The notes: generated by a model not told the origin, from the sequence alone. DNA of 64,000 nt from Acidovorax sp. FHTAMBA (GCF_038958875.1 NZ_CP152407.1:1371501-1435500); one strand, 5' to 3'; counted from the stretch's first letter, positions 46,925 to 55,733 are shown. Program-made: numbers and translations.

Positions 46925-48699
46925 GTTTGGTGTTCCTTGGCGAGCTGCTCCAGGACCTGGACAAAGGCCTCGATGGTCAGCTGGATGTCGTGGTTGGTGG
47001 TGGATTCGAGCGGGTTGTGGCTGATGCCGGAGTTCTGGCCGCGCACGAACAGCATGGCCTGGGGCATGATTTCGTGCAGTTTCATCGCGTCATGCCCGGC
47101 GCCGCTGGGCATGCGGAACACGGGCAGGCCCAGCGCGTCCACGGCGCGCTCCCAGTGGTGCTGCCAGGCGGGTGCGCTGGGTGCGGCCGCTGCGCGCATG
47201 GATTCTTCCAGCGTGTAGCGTAGGCCCCTGCGCCCGGCAATGCGGGCCAGTTCGTCCAGCACGTCCGTCACCATCGCGTCGCGCTGCGCGTCCGTGGGGG
47301 CGCGCAGGTCCAGCGAGAAGCTGCAGCGCCCTGGCACCACGTTGATGGAGCCGCCGGGCACGTTCAGCAGGCCAATGGTGCCCACCGAGTCGCCGTCTTG
47401 CGCTGCGCGCTTTTCGATGTACAGCGCCAGCTCGGCCACGGCCACGGCGGCGTCGCGGCGGCGGTCCATGGGGGTGGTGCCGGCGTGGCTGGCCATGCCG
47501 ATCATCTCGCCCAGGTAGCGCACACCGCCGTTGATGGAGGTGACCACGCCCAGGGGCAGGTCCAGCTCGTTGAGCACGGGGCCCTGCTCGATGTGCACTT
47601 CAAGGAAGCCCAGGTACTGCGCCGGGTCGCGCTGGAGTTTTTCTATGTCGTCAATGCAAAGCCCCGCGTGCTGCATGGCACTGCGCATGGTGATGCCGTC
47701 GGCGTCCTTCTGGTCGAGCCAGGCGGGGTTGAAGTGGCCGATGAGCGCGCCCGAGCCCAGGAAGGTGGCCTTGTAGCGCTGGCCTTCTTCTTCAGCAAAG
47801 GCAATCACCTCGATGCCGAATGGCAGGCGGCGCCCGGCGCGGTGCAGCTCGCGCACGCAGGCCATGGGCACGAAGATGCCCAGCCGCCCGTCGTACTTGC
47901 CGCCGTTGCGCACGGTGTCGTAGTGGCTCCCCGTCATCAGGTAGCGTGCACCGCTGGTGGCCGGGTGGTAGCGCCCCACCACGTTGCCCACGGCGTCGAT
48001 CTCCACCTCGTCAAAGCCGCAACCGTGCATCCAGTGGCTGATGCGCTGCGCACAGGCGCGGTGCGCGTCGGTGAGGTAGGTGACGGTGAGCTGGCCTTTT
48101 TCGGCAAAGCCGGGGTCAGAGTGTTCGGCCAGTTGCTCGTGCCAGTCCCACACGTCGTTGCCCAGCACCGGCTCGGCGGCAAACTTGTCGGCCAGGCGGA
48201 TCTCGGCAATGCGGTGGATGTTGCGCAGCGCCTCGGCCAGCTCGAACTCGGGGTGGTTGTCCAGCCGCCGGGCAAAGGTGTCGATGATCTCGCGCTTGCT
48301 GAGGCCCGTGCCGCGCGGGCCGCGCACGGCCAGGATGAACGGGAAGCCAAAGCGCTCGTTGTACGCGGCGTTGAGCTGCTGGATGCGCTCGAACTCCTCG
48401 GGCGTGCACTGCGTGAGGCCCGCCTTGCTCTGCTCGTTGGTGGACTCGGCCGTGAGGCTTTTGGCCACCATGGCCTTGCCTGCCAGTTCGGGGTGGGCGC
48501 GGATCAGGGCCAGCTTGGCGTCCAGCTCCGCGGTGCGCACCACCTGCGCCAAGGCGTGCTTGAGGTGCGCCAGCGTTCGGAAGGGCCGCTGCGCCAGGGC
48601 CTGCTCGGCAATCCAGGGCGAGTGTTCGTACAGGCTGTCCAGCAGCGCCAGGGCCTCGGCGGCGCTGGCGGTGTTGAGTTGTTCCAGTGTGAGGGACAT
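46921..48699 (-). CDS. Fused OHCU decarboxylase and allantoate amidohydrolase
   Basis: 592 residues. Residues 1-170 match OHCU decarboxylase (UraD), with LIRAHPELAGKAM carrying the catalytic His and GFPFILAVRGPRG. From about 180 on it is an AllC/HyuC-type metal hydrolase: MTGSHYDTVRNGGKYDGRLG, EEEGQRYKATFLGS, HIEQGPVLNE and SGAGHDAMKLHEIMPQAM. The two parts catalyse non-adjacent steps (OHCU to S-allantoin, and allantoate to ureidoglycine), with PuuE allantoinase acting between them. Both active sites look intact. The stop overlaps the M20 gene start. Confidence 0.93.
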   Translation of the reverse strand: MSLTLEQLNTASAAEALALLDSLYEHSPWIAEQALAQRPFRTLAHLKHALAQVVRTAELDAKLALIRAHPELAGKAMVAKSLTAESTNEQSKAGLTQCTPEEFERIQQLNAAYNERFGFPFILAVRGPRGTGLSKREIIDTFARRLDNHPEFELAEALRNIHRIAEIRLADKFAAEPVLGNDVWDWHEQLAEHSDPGFAEKGQLTVTYLTDAHRACAQRISHWMHGCGFDEVEIDAVGNVVGRYHPATSGARYLMTGSHYDTVRNGGKYDGRLGIFVPMACVRELHRAGRRLPFGIEVIAFAEEEGQRYKATFLGSGALIGHFNPAWLDQKDADGITMRSAMQHAGLCIDDIEKLQRDPAQYLGFLEVHIEQGPVLNELDLPLGVVTSINGGVRYLGEMIGMASHAGTTPMDRRRDAAVAVAELALYIEKRAAQDGDSVGTIGLLNVPGGSINVVPGRCSFSLDLRAPTDAQRDAMVTDVLDELARIAGRRGLRYTLEESMRAAAAPSAPAWQHHWERAVDALGLPVFRMPSGAGHDAMKLHEIMPQAMLFVRGQNSGISHNPLESTTNHDIQLTIEAFVQVLEQLAKEHQT

Positions 48700-48711
48700 G
48701 GTATTTGCTTC

Positions 48712-48771
48712 TAAAAAGTGAGCTGCTGGCGCAATACAGATAAGCGCTGGAGGCCAATTTGGCTTAAAAAA
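48712..48771 (+). repeat. Palindromic repeat family A, copy 9
   Basis: Reads AGTGAGCTGCTGGCGCAATA then CAGATAAGCGCTGGAGGCCA. It fills the gap between puuE and the UraD-AllC gene and reaches the puuE stop codon at 48764. Confidence 0.85.
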
Positions 48772-49738
48772 CTGGGGCAGGAAAGTGCTGCTTCCAATGG
48801 CGTGCGATGTCGATCCGGCGGGCCACCCACACGTGGCTGTGCTGCCCGATGTGGTCCAGAAACCGCTGCAGCGCCGTGATGCGCCCGGGCCGCCCCAGCA
48901 GGCGGCAGTGCATGCCGATGCTCATCATCTTGGGCGCGTTGTCACCAGCCGGGTCGCCTTCGGCATACAGTGCGTCGAAAGTGTCCTTCAGGTACTGAAA
49001 GAACGGGTCGGCGTGCGAATAGCCCTGCGGCAGGGCAAAGCGCATGTCGTTGCAGTCCAGCGTGTAGGGCACGATGAGCTGGGGCACCACGCTGCCGTCG
49101 GTCTTGCGCACCTTCATCCAGAAGGGCAGGTCGTCGCCGTAGTAGTCGCTGTCGTATGCAAAGCCACCGTAGTCGGCCACCAGGCGGTGGGTGTTGGGGC
49201 TGTCGCGGCCGGTGTACCAGCCCAGACCATGCACATGGTCTTGCGAGCTTCCGCGTTCTCCCGTCATGCGCTGGAGGATTTCCATGGCCTCGCGCATGTG
49301 GGCGCGCTCCACGTCCTCTGGCACGTTCTGGTAGTGGATCCATTTCAGGCCGTGGCAGGCGATCTCGTGGCCCAGCTCCACGAAGGCGGCCGTGAGCTCG
49401 GGGTGGCGCTGCAGCGCGGTGGAGACGCCAAACACCGTCAGCAGCAGTTGGCGCTTTTCAAACTCGCGCAGTATGCGCCACACGCCCGCGCGCGAACCGT
49501 ATTCGTAGATGCCTTCCATGCTCATGTGCCGCTCGGGGTAGCTGGCGGGGTTGAACATTTCAGATAAAAACTGCTCGCTGCCCGCGTCGCCATGCAGCAC
49601 GGCGTTCTCCCCGCCTTCCTCGTAATTCAGCACAAACTGCACCGCAATGCGGGCGCCGCCGGGCCACTGCGCGTGGGGCGGGTTCGGGCCGTAGCCGATC
49701 AGGTCGCGGGGGTAGGGGGCGGTGGCGTCGTAGGTCAT
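48764..49738 (-). CDS. puuE: Allantoinase PuuE (polysaccharide deacetylase type)
   Basis: 324 residues. It belongs to the NodB-like metal-independent-type allantoinases described in Pseudomonas rather than the AllB family. Conserved stretches are YPRDLIGYGPNPPHAQWPGG at the start, NYEEGGENAVLHGDAGSE, GHEIACHGLKWIHYQ, YYGDDLPFW and MSIGMHCRLLGRPGRITAL. It hydrolyses allantoin to allantoate. It starts 13 bp after the GntR stop, so it is very likely cotranscribed with the regulator. The last residues lie at the edge of a palindromic repeat. Confidence 0.94.
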   Translation of the reverse strand: MTYDATAPYPRDLIGYGPNPPHAQWPGGARIAVQFVLNYEEGGENAVLHGDAGSEQFLSEMFNPASYPERHMSMEGIYEYGSRAGVWRILREFEKRQLLLTVFGVSTALQRHPELTAAFVELGHEIACHGLKWIHYQNVPEDVERAHMREAMEILQRMTGERGSSQDHVHGLGWYTGRDSPNTHRLVADYGGFAYDSDYYGDDLPFWMKVRKTDGSVVPQLIVPYTLDCNDMRFALPQGYSHADPFFQYLKDTFDALYAEGDPAGDNAPKMMSIGMHCRLLGRPGRITALQRFLDHIGQHSHVWVARRIDIARHWKQHFPAPVF

Positions 49739-49751
49739 GGTGGTGCTGTGT

Positions 49752-50420
49752 TCAAGAGGTCAGCGCGGCGGCCAGGTCGCTGGCGGGGCGTTTGCGGTCG
49801 AAGGCCAGGCTGGCCTCCACATGTTCAAGATGGCTTTGCATCAGTTGCACGGCGCGCTCTTCATCGCGCGCGGCCAGAGCGGCCACGATGGCGGCGTGCT
49901 CCTCGTGCGAATGTTCTGCCGCGCTGGCCGACTGGTACATCAGCGTGATGAGCGCGCAGCGCGAGATCAGGTCGCCCAGCATCTGCGCCAGCACCTCGTT
50001 GCCCATCAGCTCGGCCATGCGCACGTGGAAGTCGCCCAGCAGCTCGGTGCGGCTGCTGGCATCCTGGCTGCCCACGGCGGCCTTCTCGGCGGCGACATGG
50101 GTTCGGAGGGCGCGCAGTTTGGCGGGTGTCACCTGGCGCACAAAGGCGCGGGTCATTTCGCTTTCCAGCATGCGTCGCACCGCAAACACCTGGCGGGCCT
50201 CTTCGGCTGAAGGCGTGGCCACAAACGCGCCGCGTGCGGGCGCCAGCGTGACCAGCCGGTTCTGCGCCAGCTGGAACAGCGCCTGCCGCACCAGCGTGCG
50301 CGACACGCCAAAGTGGTCGGCCAGCTTCTGTTCGGCCAGCTTGGTGCCCGGCTGCAGGCGGTGCTCCACGATGGCGCGGGTCAGCGCTTCAACAATCGCG
50401 CTGGTGGATGAGGATTCCAT
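49752..50420 (-). CDS. GntR-family regulator (FCD domain), likely urate pathway
   Basis: 222 residues. The N-terminal winged helix-turn-helix is KLAEQKLADHFGVSRTLVRQ and the C-terminal FCD effector domain holds several His/Asp/Glu (HVRMAELMGNE, HSHEEHAAIV). A perfect 18-bp palindrome (AAAAGTGTATACACTTTT) lies 25 bp upstream of its start, between it and the divergent HIU hydrolase gene, so it probably binds there. It leads the minus-strand puuE - uraD/allC - M20 operon. Urate or allantoin may be the effector; this is not shown. Confidence 0.9.
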   Translation of the reverse strand: MESSSTSAIVEALTRAIVEHRLQPGTKLAEQKLADHFGVSRTLVRQALFQLAQNRLVTLAPARGAFVATPSAEEARQVFAVRRMLESEMTRAFVRQVTPAKLRALRTHVAAEKAAVGSQDASSRTELLGDFHVRMAELMGNEVLAQMLGDLISRCALITLMYQSASAAEHSHEEHAAIVAALAARDEERAVQLMQSHLEHVEASLAFDRKRPASDLAAALTS

Positions 50421-50444
50421 GGCGGCATGATAGGGTAGATGGCG

Positions 50445-50462
50445 AAAAGTGTATACACTTTT
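50445..50462. promoter_or_regulatory. Probable GntR operator (18-bp palindrome)
   Basis: AAAAGTGTATACACTTTT is a perfect palindrome in the intergenic region of the GntR gene and HIU hydrolase gene. Its centre, GTATAC, resembles the core of FadR-subfamily sites. A related half (CATACACTTTT) occurs at 52492-52502 before puuD. Confidence 0.75.
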
Positions 50463-50529
50463 GGTCTACACACTGTGGTCTGGCAATCGCCGCCGATTGG
50501 ACAGCCTCTTACCTTGCAGGAGATTCACC

Positions 50530-50880
50530 ATGGGATTGAGCACCCACGTTCTGGACACCATGAACGGCTGCCCCGCCGCTGGAATGGAGGTGGCCCTGTA
50601 CTCCACCGATGGCGACAACGCCACCCTCATCAAGCGCCTGGTGTTGAACCACGATGGCCGCACCGATGTGCCGCTGTTTGACAACGCCAGCTTGCGCACC
50701 GGCACCTACCGGCTGCGGTTTGATGTGGCAGGGTACTTCAAGGCCCGGGGCGTGCAGCTGCCCGAGCCGAACTTTCTCAACCAGGTGAGCCTGGACTTCG
50801 GCATTGCGCACGCCGACCAGCACTATCACGTGCCACTACTGGTTAGCCCCTGGAGCTATTCGACCTACCGCGGGTCATAA
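50530..50880 (+). CDS. uraH: 5-hydroxyisourate hydrolase
   Basis: 116 residues, transthyretin-like. It begins MGLSTHVLDTMNGCPAAGM and ends in the diagnostic YRGS (SYSTYRGS), with HYHVPLLVSPWSYS before it. Family role is hydrolysis of 5-hydroxyisourate to OHCU, between PuuD and the UraD domain. A preceding ORF part upstream of the ATG overlaps the operator and is not used. It is divergent to the GntR gene. Confidence 0.95.
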   Translation: MGLSTHVLDTMNGCPAAGMEVALYSTDGDNATLIKRLVLNHDGRTDVPLFDNASLRTGTYRLRFDVAGYFKARGVQLPEPNFLNQVSLDFGIAHADQHYHVPLLVSPWSYSTYRGS

Positions 50881-50899
50881 GGAGTCCGGCTGCGAAGTG

Positions 50900-50990
50900 C
50901 GGCAAGCGACATGGCGGTGACAGGGGCGCGGCCCAGGCCAAGGATGCCAGGCAAGGGCCGCCCCGCAGCGCCTCAGGGGGAAGTCCCTAC
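50900..50990 (-). repeat. Dispersed GC-rich intergenic repeat, copy 3, inverted (family C)
   Basis: The reverse strand reads TTCCCCCTGAGGCGCTGCGG then GGCGGCCCTTGCCTGGCATCC, matching copies at 2766-2879 and 26930-27045. It lies between convergent genes. Confidence 0.6.
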
Positions 50991-51535
50991 AGCTGACCTT
51001 CGGTCAACGTGTCGAGCTGGAAGTTGCCACTCTTGTCCCAGAGCCAGGTGTCGGTGTACGTGACCTTGCCCATGCGCGTGGGCGCCGGGAAGGGGCCCGC
51101 AGCGCGCACGGTGCGTTCGATTTCGGCGATCACCTCGGGGGCGTGTTTGGGCGCCCGCATCCAGTGCAGCCGGGTGACCTTGCCCGTGCGGTCGATATCG
51201 ACCTCCAGCACGCCGATGGCATACAGCAGCGGTGGCAGCTTGCCTTTGAAAATGCGGTTCTTGTTCAGTCCATACAGGTGGGTGGCGGCGTCCTGGCGGT
51301 AGGCGCGGGGCGTGCTGGCCGCGGATGCACGGGCCGAACCCGCGCTGCCGGGCACGGGGCCTTTGACGCCCGTGGACGGGTCGGTGCTGGGCGCGCGGCT
51401 GTCCTGCACGGGGGCAGGGGGCTCGGGCGCCGATTTGCAGGCGGCCACCAGTGCCGCCACCGAGGCCATGAGCCCGGCAAGCAGCCAGTGGCGGCTGCGG
51501 GTACTGGAAGGGCGTTCGGGGGCTGGAGACGGCAT
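50987..51535 (-). CDS. Putative lipoprotein with TonB C-terminal-like domain
   Basis: 182 residues. A hydrophobic stretch ends with a lipobox (ALVAAC), suggesting a lipid-anchored protein. A Pro/Ser/Ala-rich linker of about 60 residues follows, then a C-terminal domain (EVDIDRTGKVTRLHWMRAP, ERTVRAAGPFPAP) resembling the TonB C-terminal fold. The role is unknown. It sits convergent to the HIU hydrolase and divergent to xdhC and is not obviously part of the urate pathway. Confidence 0.7.
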   Translation of the reverse strand: MPSPAPERPSSTRSRHWLLAGLMASVAALVAACKSAPEPPAPVQDSRAPSTDPSTGVKGPVPGSAGSARASAASTPRAYRQDAATHLYGLNKNRIFKGKLPPLLYAIGVLEVDIDRTGKVTRLHWMRAPKHAPEVIAEIERTVRAAGPFPAPTRMGKVTYTDTWLWDKSGNFQLDTLTEGQL

Positions 51536-51616
51536 GATGGTGGATGGGTAAAACTGGCTGGGCGAGGCCCCGGTCTGAAGGCGCCACGCGGTGGTGTCAG
51601 CGATAAAGGACCTGGA

Positions 51617-52441
51617 TTGACTGATTTGCGATTGTTGATGGAGGCCCTGGCGGGCGCCAACGCTTGCCTCGTGCGGGTGGAGTCTACCGAAGGCTCGGCC
51701 CCGCGTGAAGCAGGCGCGTGGATGGCCGTGCTGGCCGATCGCACCGTGGGCACCATTGGCGGTGGCCATCTGGAGCTGCAGGCCATGGCCGAAGCGCGCC
51801 GCCAGCTGGCCGGTGTGCCCGGTCCCGCGCGGCAGCGCCATGCGCTGGGCCCGGCGCTGGGGCAGTGCTGCGGGGGCGTGGTGTACCTGACATTTGAGCT
51901 GCTGACCGCGGCCGACCTGGCCCCCGCCGCCGGCCTGGCCGCGCGCCTGGCGCCCCGCCAGCACCCGGTGGCGCTGTTCGGCGGCGGCCATGTGGGCCAC
52001 GCGCTGGCACGGGTGCTGGCGCCGCTGCCCTTTGCGCTGACCTGGATCGACAGCCGCGATGGCATCTTCCCCACCCCGGCGCCCGAGGGCGTGGTGTGCG
52101 AGCACTCCGAGCCCGTGCAGTTGGCCGTGCCGAGCCTGGCCCCGGGCAGCCGCGTGCTGATCATGAGCTTCAGCCACGCCGAAGACCTGGACGTGGTCGC
52201 CGCCTGCCTGCGCCGCCAGCGCGAGCAGGGTGACCTGCCGTTCATCGGCCTCATTGGCAGCAAAACCAAGTGGGCTACATTCCGCAATCGCCTGCACGGC
52301 CGTGGCTTTGCGCAAGACGAACTCGCGCAGGTCACCTGCCCCATTGGCATCCCAGGCATTGAGGGCAAGGAGCCCGAGGTGATCGCCGTGGCGGTGGCGG
52401 CGCAGCTGCTGCAGACCTTGAAGGGGTCAGGCCGAGGGTAA
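51617..52441 (+). CDS. xdhC: Xanthine dehydrogenase accessory protein XdhC
   Basis: 274 residues from a TTG start that follows an AAGGA ribosome-binding site. XdhC inserts the sulfurated molybdenum cofactor into xanthine dehydrogenase. Motifs: an N-terminal LVRVESTEGSAPREAGAWM, the GGGHLELQAM stretch, LFGGGHVGHALARVLA with a Rossmann-like fold, and the C-terminal FIGLIGSKTKWATFRNRL. The XDH subunits themselves are not in this window. A later in-frame ATG at 51638 is the alternative start. puuD follows after about 195 bp. Confidence 0.92.
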   Translation: MTDLRLLMEALAGANACLVRVESTEGSAPREAGAWMAVLADRTVGTIGGGHLELQAMAEARRQLAGVPGPARQRHALGPALGQCCGGVVYLTFELLTAADLAPAAGLAARLAPRQHPVALFGGGHVGHALARVLAPLPFALTWIDSRDGIFPTPAPEGVVCEHSEPVQLAVPSLAPGSRVLIMSFSHAEDLDVVAACLRRQREQGDLPFIGLIGSKTKWATFRNRLHGRGFAQDELAQVTCPIGIPGIEGKEPEVIAVAVAAQLLQTLKGSGRG

Positions 52442-52490
52442 TTCCGGGCCAGCAATCCCACAGCCGGGGCTGGAATCTGGAACAAATCCT

Positions 52491-52505
52491 GCATACACTT
52501 TTCAC
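52491..52505 (+). promoter_or_regulatory. Possible GntR half-site upstream of puuD
   Basis: Contains CATACACTTTT, nearly identical to one arm and centre of the palindrome at 50445-50462 (TATACACTTTT). It lies about 130 bp before puuD. Only one arm is well conserved. Confidence 0.5.
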
Positions 52506-52635
52506 CGATTCATGGGTCGCAGCGGTGCCCCGGCCAACACTCCGTGTTTGGCCAAGGTGCGCGACCAAAATTTCTGCTCAGAGCGCCCGCAGTGGTGAGC
52601 AGGTTTGCAGCGCCCCGCGCTGCCAAGGTTGAGAT

Positions 52636-53874
52636 ATGGAAAGCTACTTTCTCGACTGGGCCAACCTGCTGTTGCGCTGGGTCCACGTCATCACCGCCAT
52701 CGCCTGGATCGGCTCGTCGTTCTACTTCGTCTTTCTGGATAGCAGCCTCACGCCGCCAGAGGACGAAGACCTGAAAAAGCAGGGCGTGAGCGGCGAGCTC
52801 TGGGCCGTGCACGGCGGCGGGTTCTACCACCCGGTCAAGTTCGCCGTCTCCCCGCCGCAGTTGCCCAAACACCTGCACTGGTTCTTCTGGGAAAGCTACA
52901 GCACCTGGATCAGCGGGTTTGCGCTGTTCACGGTGTCGTACCTCTACAGCGCCAGCACCTACCTCATCGACAAGTCGAAAATGGACTGGGCACCAGTCAC
53001 CGCCATCGTGGTGGCGCTCGCGTTCTTCGTCGTGTTCTGGCTGCTGTACGACGCCATCTGCCGCATCTTCGGCCAAAAGAAGAACGGCGATGCCATCGTC
53101 GGCGCGCTGGTGTTCGTGCTGGTGTGCGTGGCCTCATGGCTGGCCTGCCACTGGTTTGCAGGCCGTGCAGCCTTCTTGCTGGTGGGCGCCATGATCGCCA
53201 CCGCCATGAGCGCCAACGTGTTCTTCTGGATCATCCCCGGCCAGCGCACCGTGGTGGCGCAGATCAAGGCCGGCCAGCCCGTGGACCCCATCCACGGCAA
53301 ACGCGGCAAACAGCGCAGCGTGCACAACACCTACTTCACGCTGCCCGTGCTGTTTGCCATGCTCAGCAACCACTACAGCTTTACCTGGAGCCACCCGCAA
53401 AACTGGCTGGTGCTCATCCTCATGATGTTTGCCGGCGCCGCCATCCGCCAGTTCTTTGTGATGCGCCACGGCTACAAGCTGGGCCGCAATGGCAACCCGC
53501 TGCCCTATGCGCTGGTGGGCGTGGCTGTCATCGTCGGCGCCATCGTGTGGATGCGGCCAGTACCACCAGCCAATGCGAATGCTACTGTTTCAGGAGCTGC
53601 TGACGCAGGTGGGGTAAGCGCTGGTGGCCAAAATGACTATAAATCAGTGCAAGCGGTGCTGGAGCAGCGCTGCTACCTGTGCCACGGCGAGGCGGTGCAG
53701 ATGAAGAACCTGCGGCTCGACTCGCCGGAGCTGGTCAAGCAACACGCCCAGGCCATCTACCAGCAGGTGGTGGTGCAAAAGCTGATGCCGATGAACAATT
53801 CCACGCAGATCACTGATGCGGAGCGGGCGCTGATCGGGCGCTGGTTTGAGGCGGGGGCGCCCACAGCCCCGTGA
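52636..53874 (+). CDS. puuD: Urate hydroxylase PuuD (membrane + cytochrome c)
   Basis: 412 residues. The N-terminal ~310 residues have about eight membrane helices, beginning with YFLDWANLLLRWVHVITAIA, and match the membrane urate oxidase of Pseudomonas-type pathways. The C-terminal ~80 residues form a cytochrome c domain with heme motif CYLCH (near residue 350). It oxidises urate to 5-hydroxyisourate, passing electrons to the respiratory chain. A copy of palindromic repeat family A lies in frame in the linker (about residues 318-335), encoding a Gly/Ala/Ser-rich stretch. The heme motif and the rest of the domain follow undisturbed. Confidence 0.95.
   Translation: MESYFLDWANLLLRWVHVITAIAWIGSSFYFVFLDSSLTPPEDEDLKKQGVSGELWAVHGGGFYHPVKFAVSPPQLPKHLHWFFWESYSTWISGFALFTVSYLYSASTYLIDKSKMDWAPVTAIVVALAFFVVFWLLYDAICRIFGQKKNGDAIVGALVFVLVCVASWLACHWFAGRAAFLLVGAMIATAMSANVFFWIIPGQRTVVAQIKAGQPVDPIHGKRGKQRSVHNTYFTLPVLFAMLSNHYSFTWSHPQNWLVLILMMFAGAAIRQFFVMRHGYKLGRNGNPLPYALVGVAVIVGAIVWMRPVPPANANATVSGAADAGGVSAGGQNDYKSVQAVLEQRCYLCHGEAVQMKNLRLDSPELVKQHAQAIYQQVVVQKLMPMNNSTQITDAERALIGRWFEAGAPTAP
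53590..53642 (+). repeat. Palindromic repeat family A, copy 10, in frame within puuD
   Basis: Reads CAGGAGCTGCTGACGCAGGT then GGGGTAAGCGCTGGTGGCCA, degenerate on the left arm. It encodes GAADAGGVSAGGQ in the PuuD linker. Confidence 0.75.
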
Positions 53875-53888
53875 CGGGGTGCGCAGAC

Positions 53889-55733
53889 TCAGGCGGCCAA
53901 CACATCCTGCAGCGCCCGCGCCGCCGCCAACGCCCCCAGGCTCGACTCCGTAAACCCGCCGTGCAGCACCACGCCAGCGGCCGCCTGCTTGGCCTCATGC
54001 TTGGCCACTGCCGCCAGGTTGGCCACTTCCTCGGCGTGCCGAAAACGCCCCGGCATGACGCGCACCGCACCGATAGCCAGCGTGGTGCACGGGAAGAACC
54101 GCTGCACGCCGTGCCGGTCTTCGGCCTGGATGCCGCCCGCCAGCCGCGCGGGTTCGTCGAACAGCGCGATAGCCTCGCGCGCAAACTCATCCACGATGTT
54201 CTTGCAGCGCTGCAGCCAGTTGCTGCTCTGAAAGATCAGCATGAAGTCGTCCCCGCCCACATGGCCCACAAAGTCGCGCCGCGCGTCGCAGTGGGTGGTG
54301 GCCAGGCGGGCGACGAGGCGGATCATCTGGTCGCCGCGCCAGTAGCCGTAATGGTCGTTGAAGGGCTTGAAGTTGTTCAGGTCGGCGTAGCACGCGACAA
54401 ACTCGGTGCCGCTCTCCAGCAGGCGCTGCATGTGCAGGCTGATGGGGATGTTGCCGGGCAAAAACGTCAGCGGGTTGGCGTGGCGTGCCGCCTCGATGCG
54501 GGTTTCGGTCACGGCGCGCACGAGCTGGTCGCCCGTGCCCAGGCCCAGGTAGCGGCCGTTGTCGGTGACGATGTAGCCGTCATTCAGGTAGCGCTGGTCC
54601 TGCGAGGTGAGGATGCCCACCAGCTGGTCCACATCACAGTCGAGCTCCACCACGCGGGGCGCTGTGTTGGCGAACGCCAGGCAGGGTTTGCGGCCGTGCA
54701 CCTCGCGGAAGTACAGCGTGGCGTAGTGGTTCATGAACTGCTGGCGGTTGATGAGTGCCACGGGGCGGGAGCCCTCCACCACCGGCAGGGCGTGCAGGTC
54801 CGGGTGTTTGTGGAACAGGGCCGCCACGGCGTCGTTGCTGGTGCCCGGGGACGCAAAGGGCGCTTGCACCACCATCAGGCTGCGCAGGATGCCGGGGCGC
54901 GCCGTTTGCCCCAGGTGCGGCAATACGGCCACGCGGCGGTCCTGCATCACTTCTTGCGCCAGCCGCTCCACACTGTCCCGCGGCAGGGCGGCGGGGCGGC
55001 CCAGAAGCCAGCCCTGGCCGTAGGGGATGTCCAGGTCCCGCAGCGCACGCAGGTCGTCCTGCGTCTCGATGCCTTCGGCAATGAGCTGGGTGCCAAATAC
55101 CTGGGCAATGCCCTTGATGGCCTGCAGCATTTGCAGATTGGCGGGGTGGTTGCTGATGTCGTGGACGAAGTACTTGTCGATCTTCACGAAGTCGGGTTTC
55201 ACCTCGGACCACAGCCGCAGGCTGGAGCGGCCGTCGCCAAAGTCGTCCAGTGCCAGCCGTGCGCCGCAGGCGTGCACGGCCTTGATGGCTTCGCGCAGTT
55301 CGGGCATGTCGGTGACGCGATCGTGCTCGGTGATCTCCAGCACCAGCATGCGGGCATGCATGCCAAAGCTGCGTATGGCCTCGCCCAGCATCCGTGGCCC
55401 GATCAGGGCCACGCCATGCACCAGCGCGTCGGCGCTGATGTTCACAAACAGCCGCCCCTGCGCCTGCTGTGCGCCCCACTGCTGCAGGGCCGTGAAAACG
55501 CACAGCAACTCGAAGTCTTGCAGGATGTGCTCGCGCCGGGCCACCTCCAGCAAGGCGTCGGGTGTGTGCAAAGGCGTGCCCTGGGGGCCCCGGATCAATG
55601 CTTCGTGGGCGTAGATGCTGCCTTCGCGCAGGTCGGCCAGGGGCTGGAACACGCAGTGCAGCCCGCCCTCGCGCATAAGGCGTGCCAGAGCGCCGGTGCC
55701 ATGGCGCGCCGCCGGTGACAGCAAGGACATCAT
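53889..55733 (-). CDS. EAL domain phosphodiesterase with degenerate GGDDF domain
   Basis: About 614 residues from the ATG giving MMSLLSPAARHGTG. The EAL domain (about 25-260) looks active: HEALIRGPQG, the NIS motif, LEITEHD, LALDDFGDG, VKIDKYFV, AEGIETQ and YGQGWLLGRP. A middle region (about 280-420) may hold paired CBS-like domains (HALPVVEGSRPVALINRQQF, GYIVTDNGRYLGLG). The C-terminal GGDEF domain reads GGDDF and its activity is uncertain. It thus could hydrolyse or sense c-di-GMP. It is convergent with puuD (gap 14 bp). Confidence 0.88.
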   Translation of the reverse strand: MMSLLSPAARHGTGALARLMREGGLHCVFQPLADLREGSIYAHEALIRGPQGTPLHTPDALLEVARREHILQDFELLCVFTALQQWGAQQAQGRLFVNISADALVHGVALIGPRMLGEAIRSFGMHARMLVLEITEHDRVTDMPELREAIKAVHACGARLALDDFGDGRSSLRLWSEVKPDFVKIDKYFVHDISNHPANLQMLQAIKGIAQVFGTQLIAEGIETQDDLRALRDLDIPYGQGWLLGRPAALPRDSVERLAQEVMQDRRVAVLPHLGQTARPGILRSLMVVQAPFASPGTSNDAVAALFHKHPDLHALPVVEGSRPVALINRQQFMNHYATLYFREVHGRKPCLAFANTAPRVVELDCDVDQLVGILTSQDQRYLNDGYIVTDNGRYLGLGTGDQLVRAVTETRIEAARHANPLTFLPGNIPISLHMQRLLESGTEFVACYADLNNFKPFNDHYGYWRGDQMIRLVARLATTHCDARRDFVGHVGGDDFMLIFQSSNWLQRCKNIVDEFAREAIALFDEPARLAGGIQAEDRHGVQRFFPCTTLAIGAVRVMPGRFRHAEEVANLAAVAKHEAKQAAAGVVLHGGFTESSLGALAAARALQDVLAA

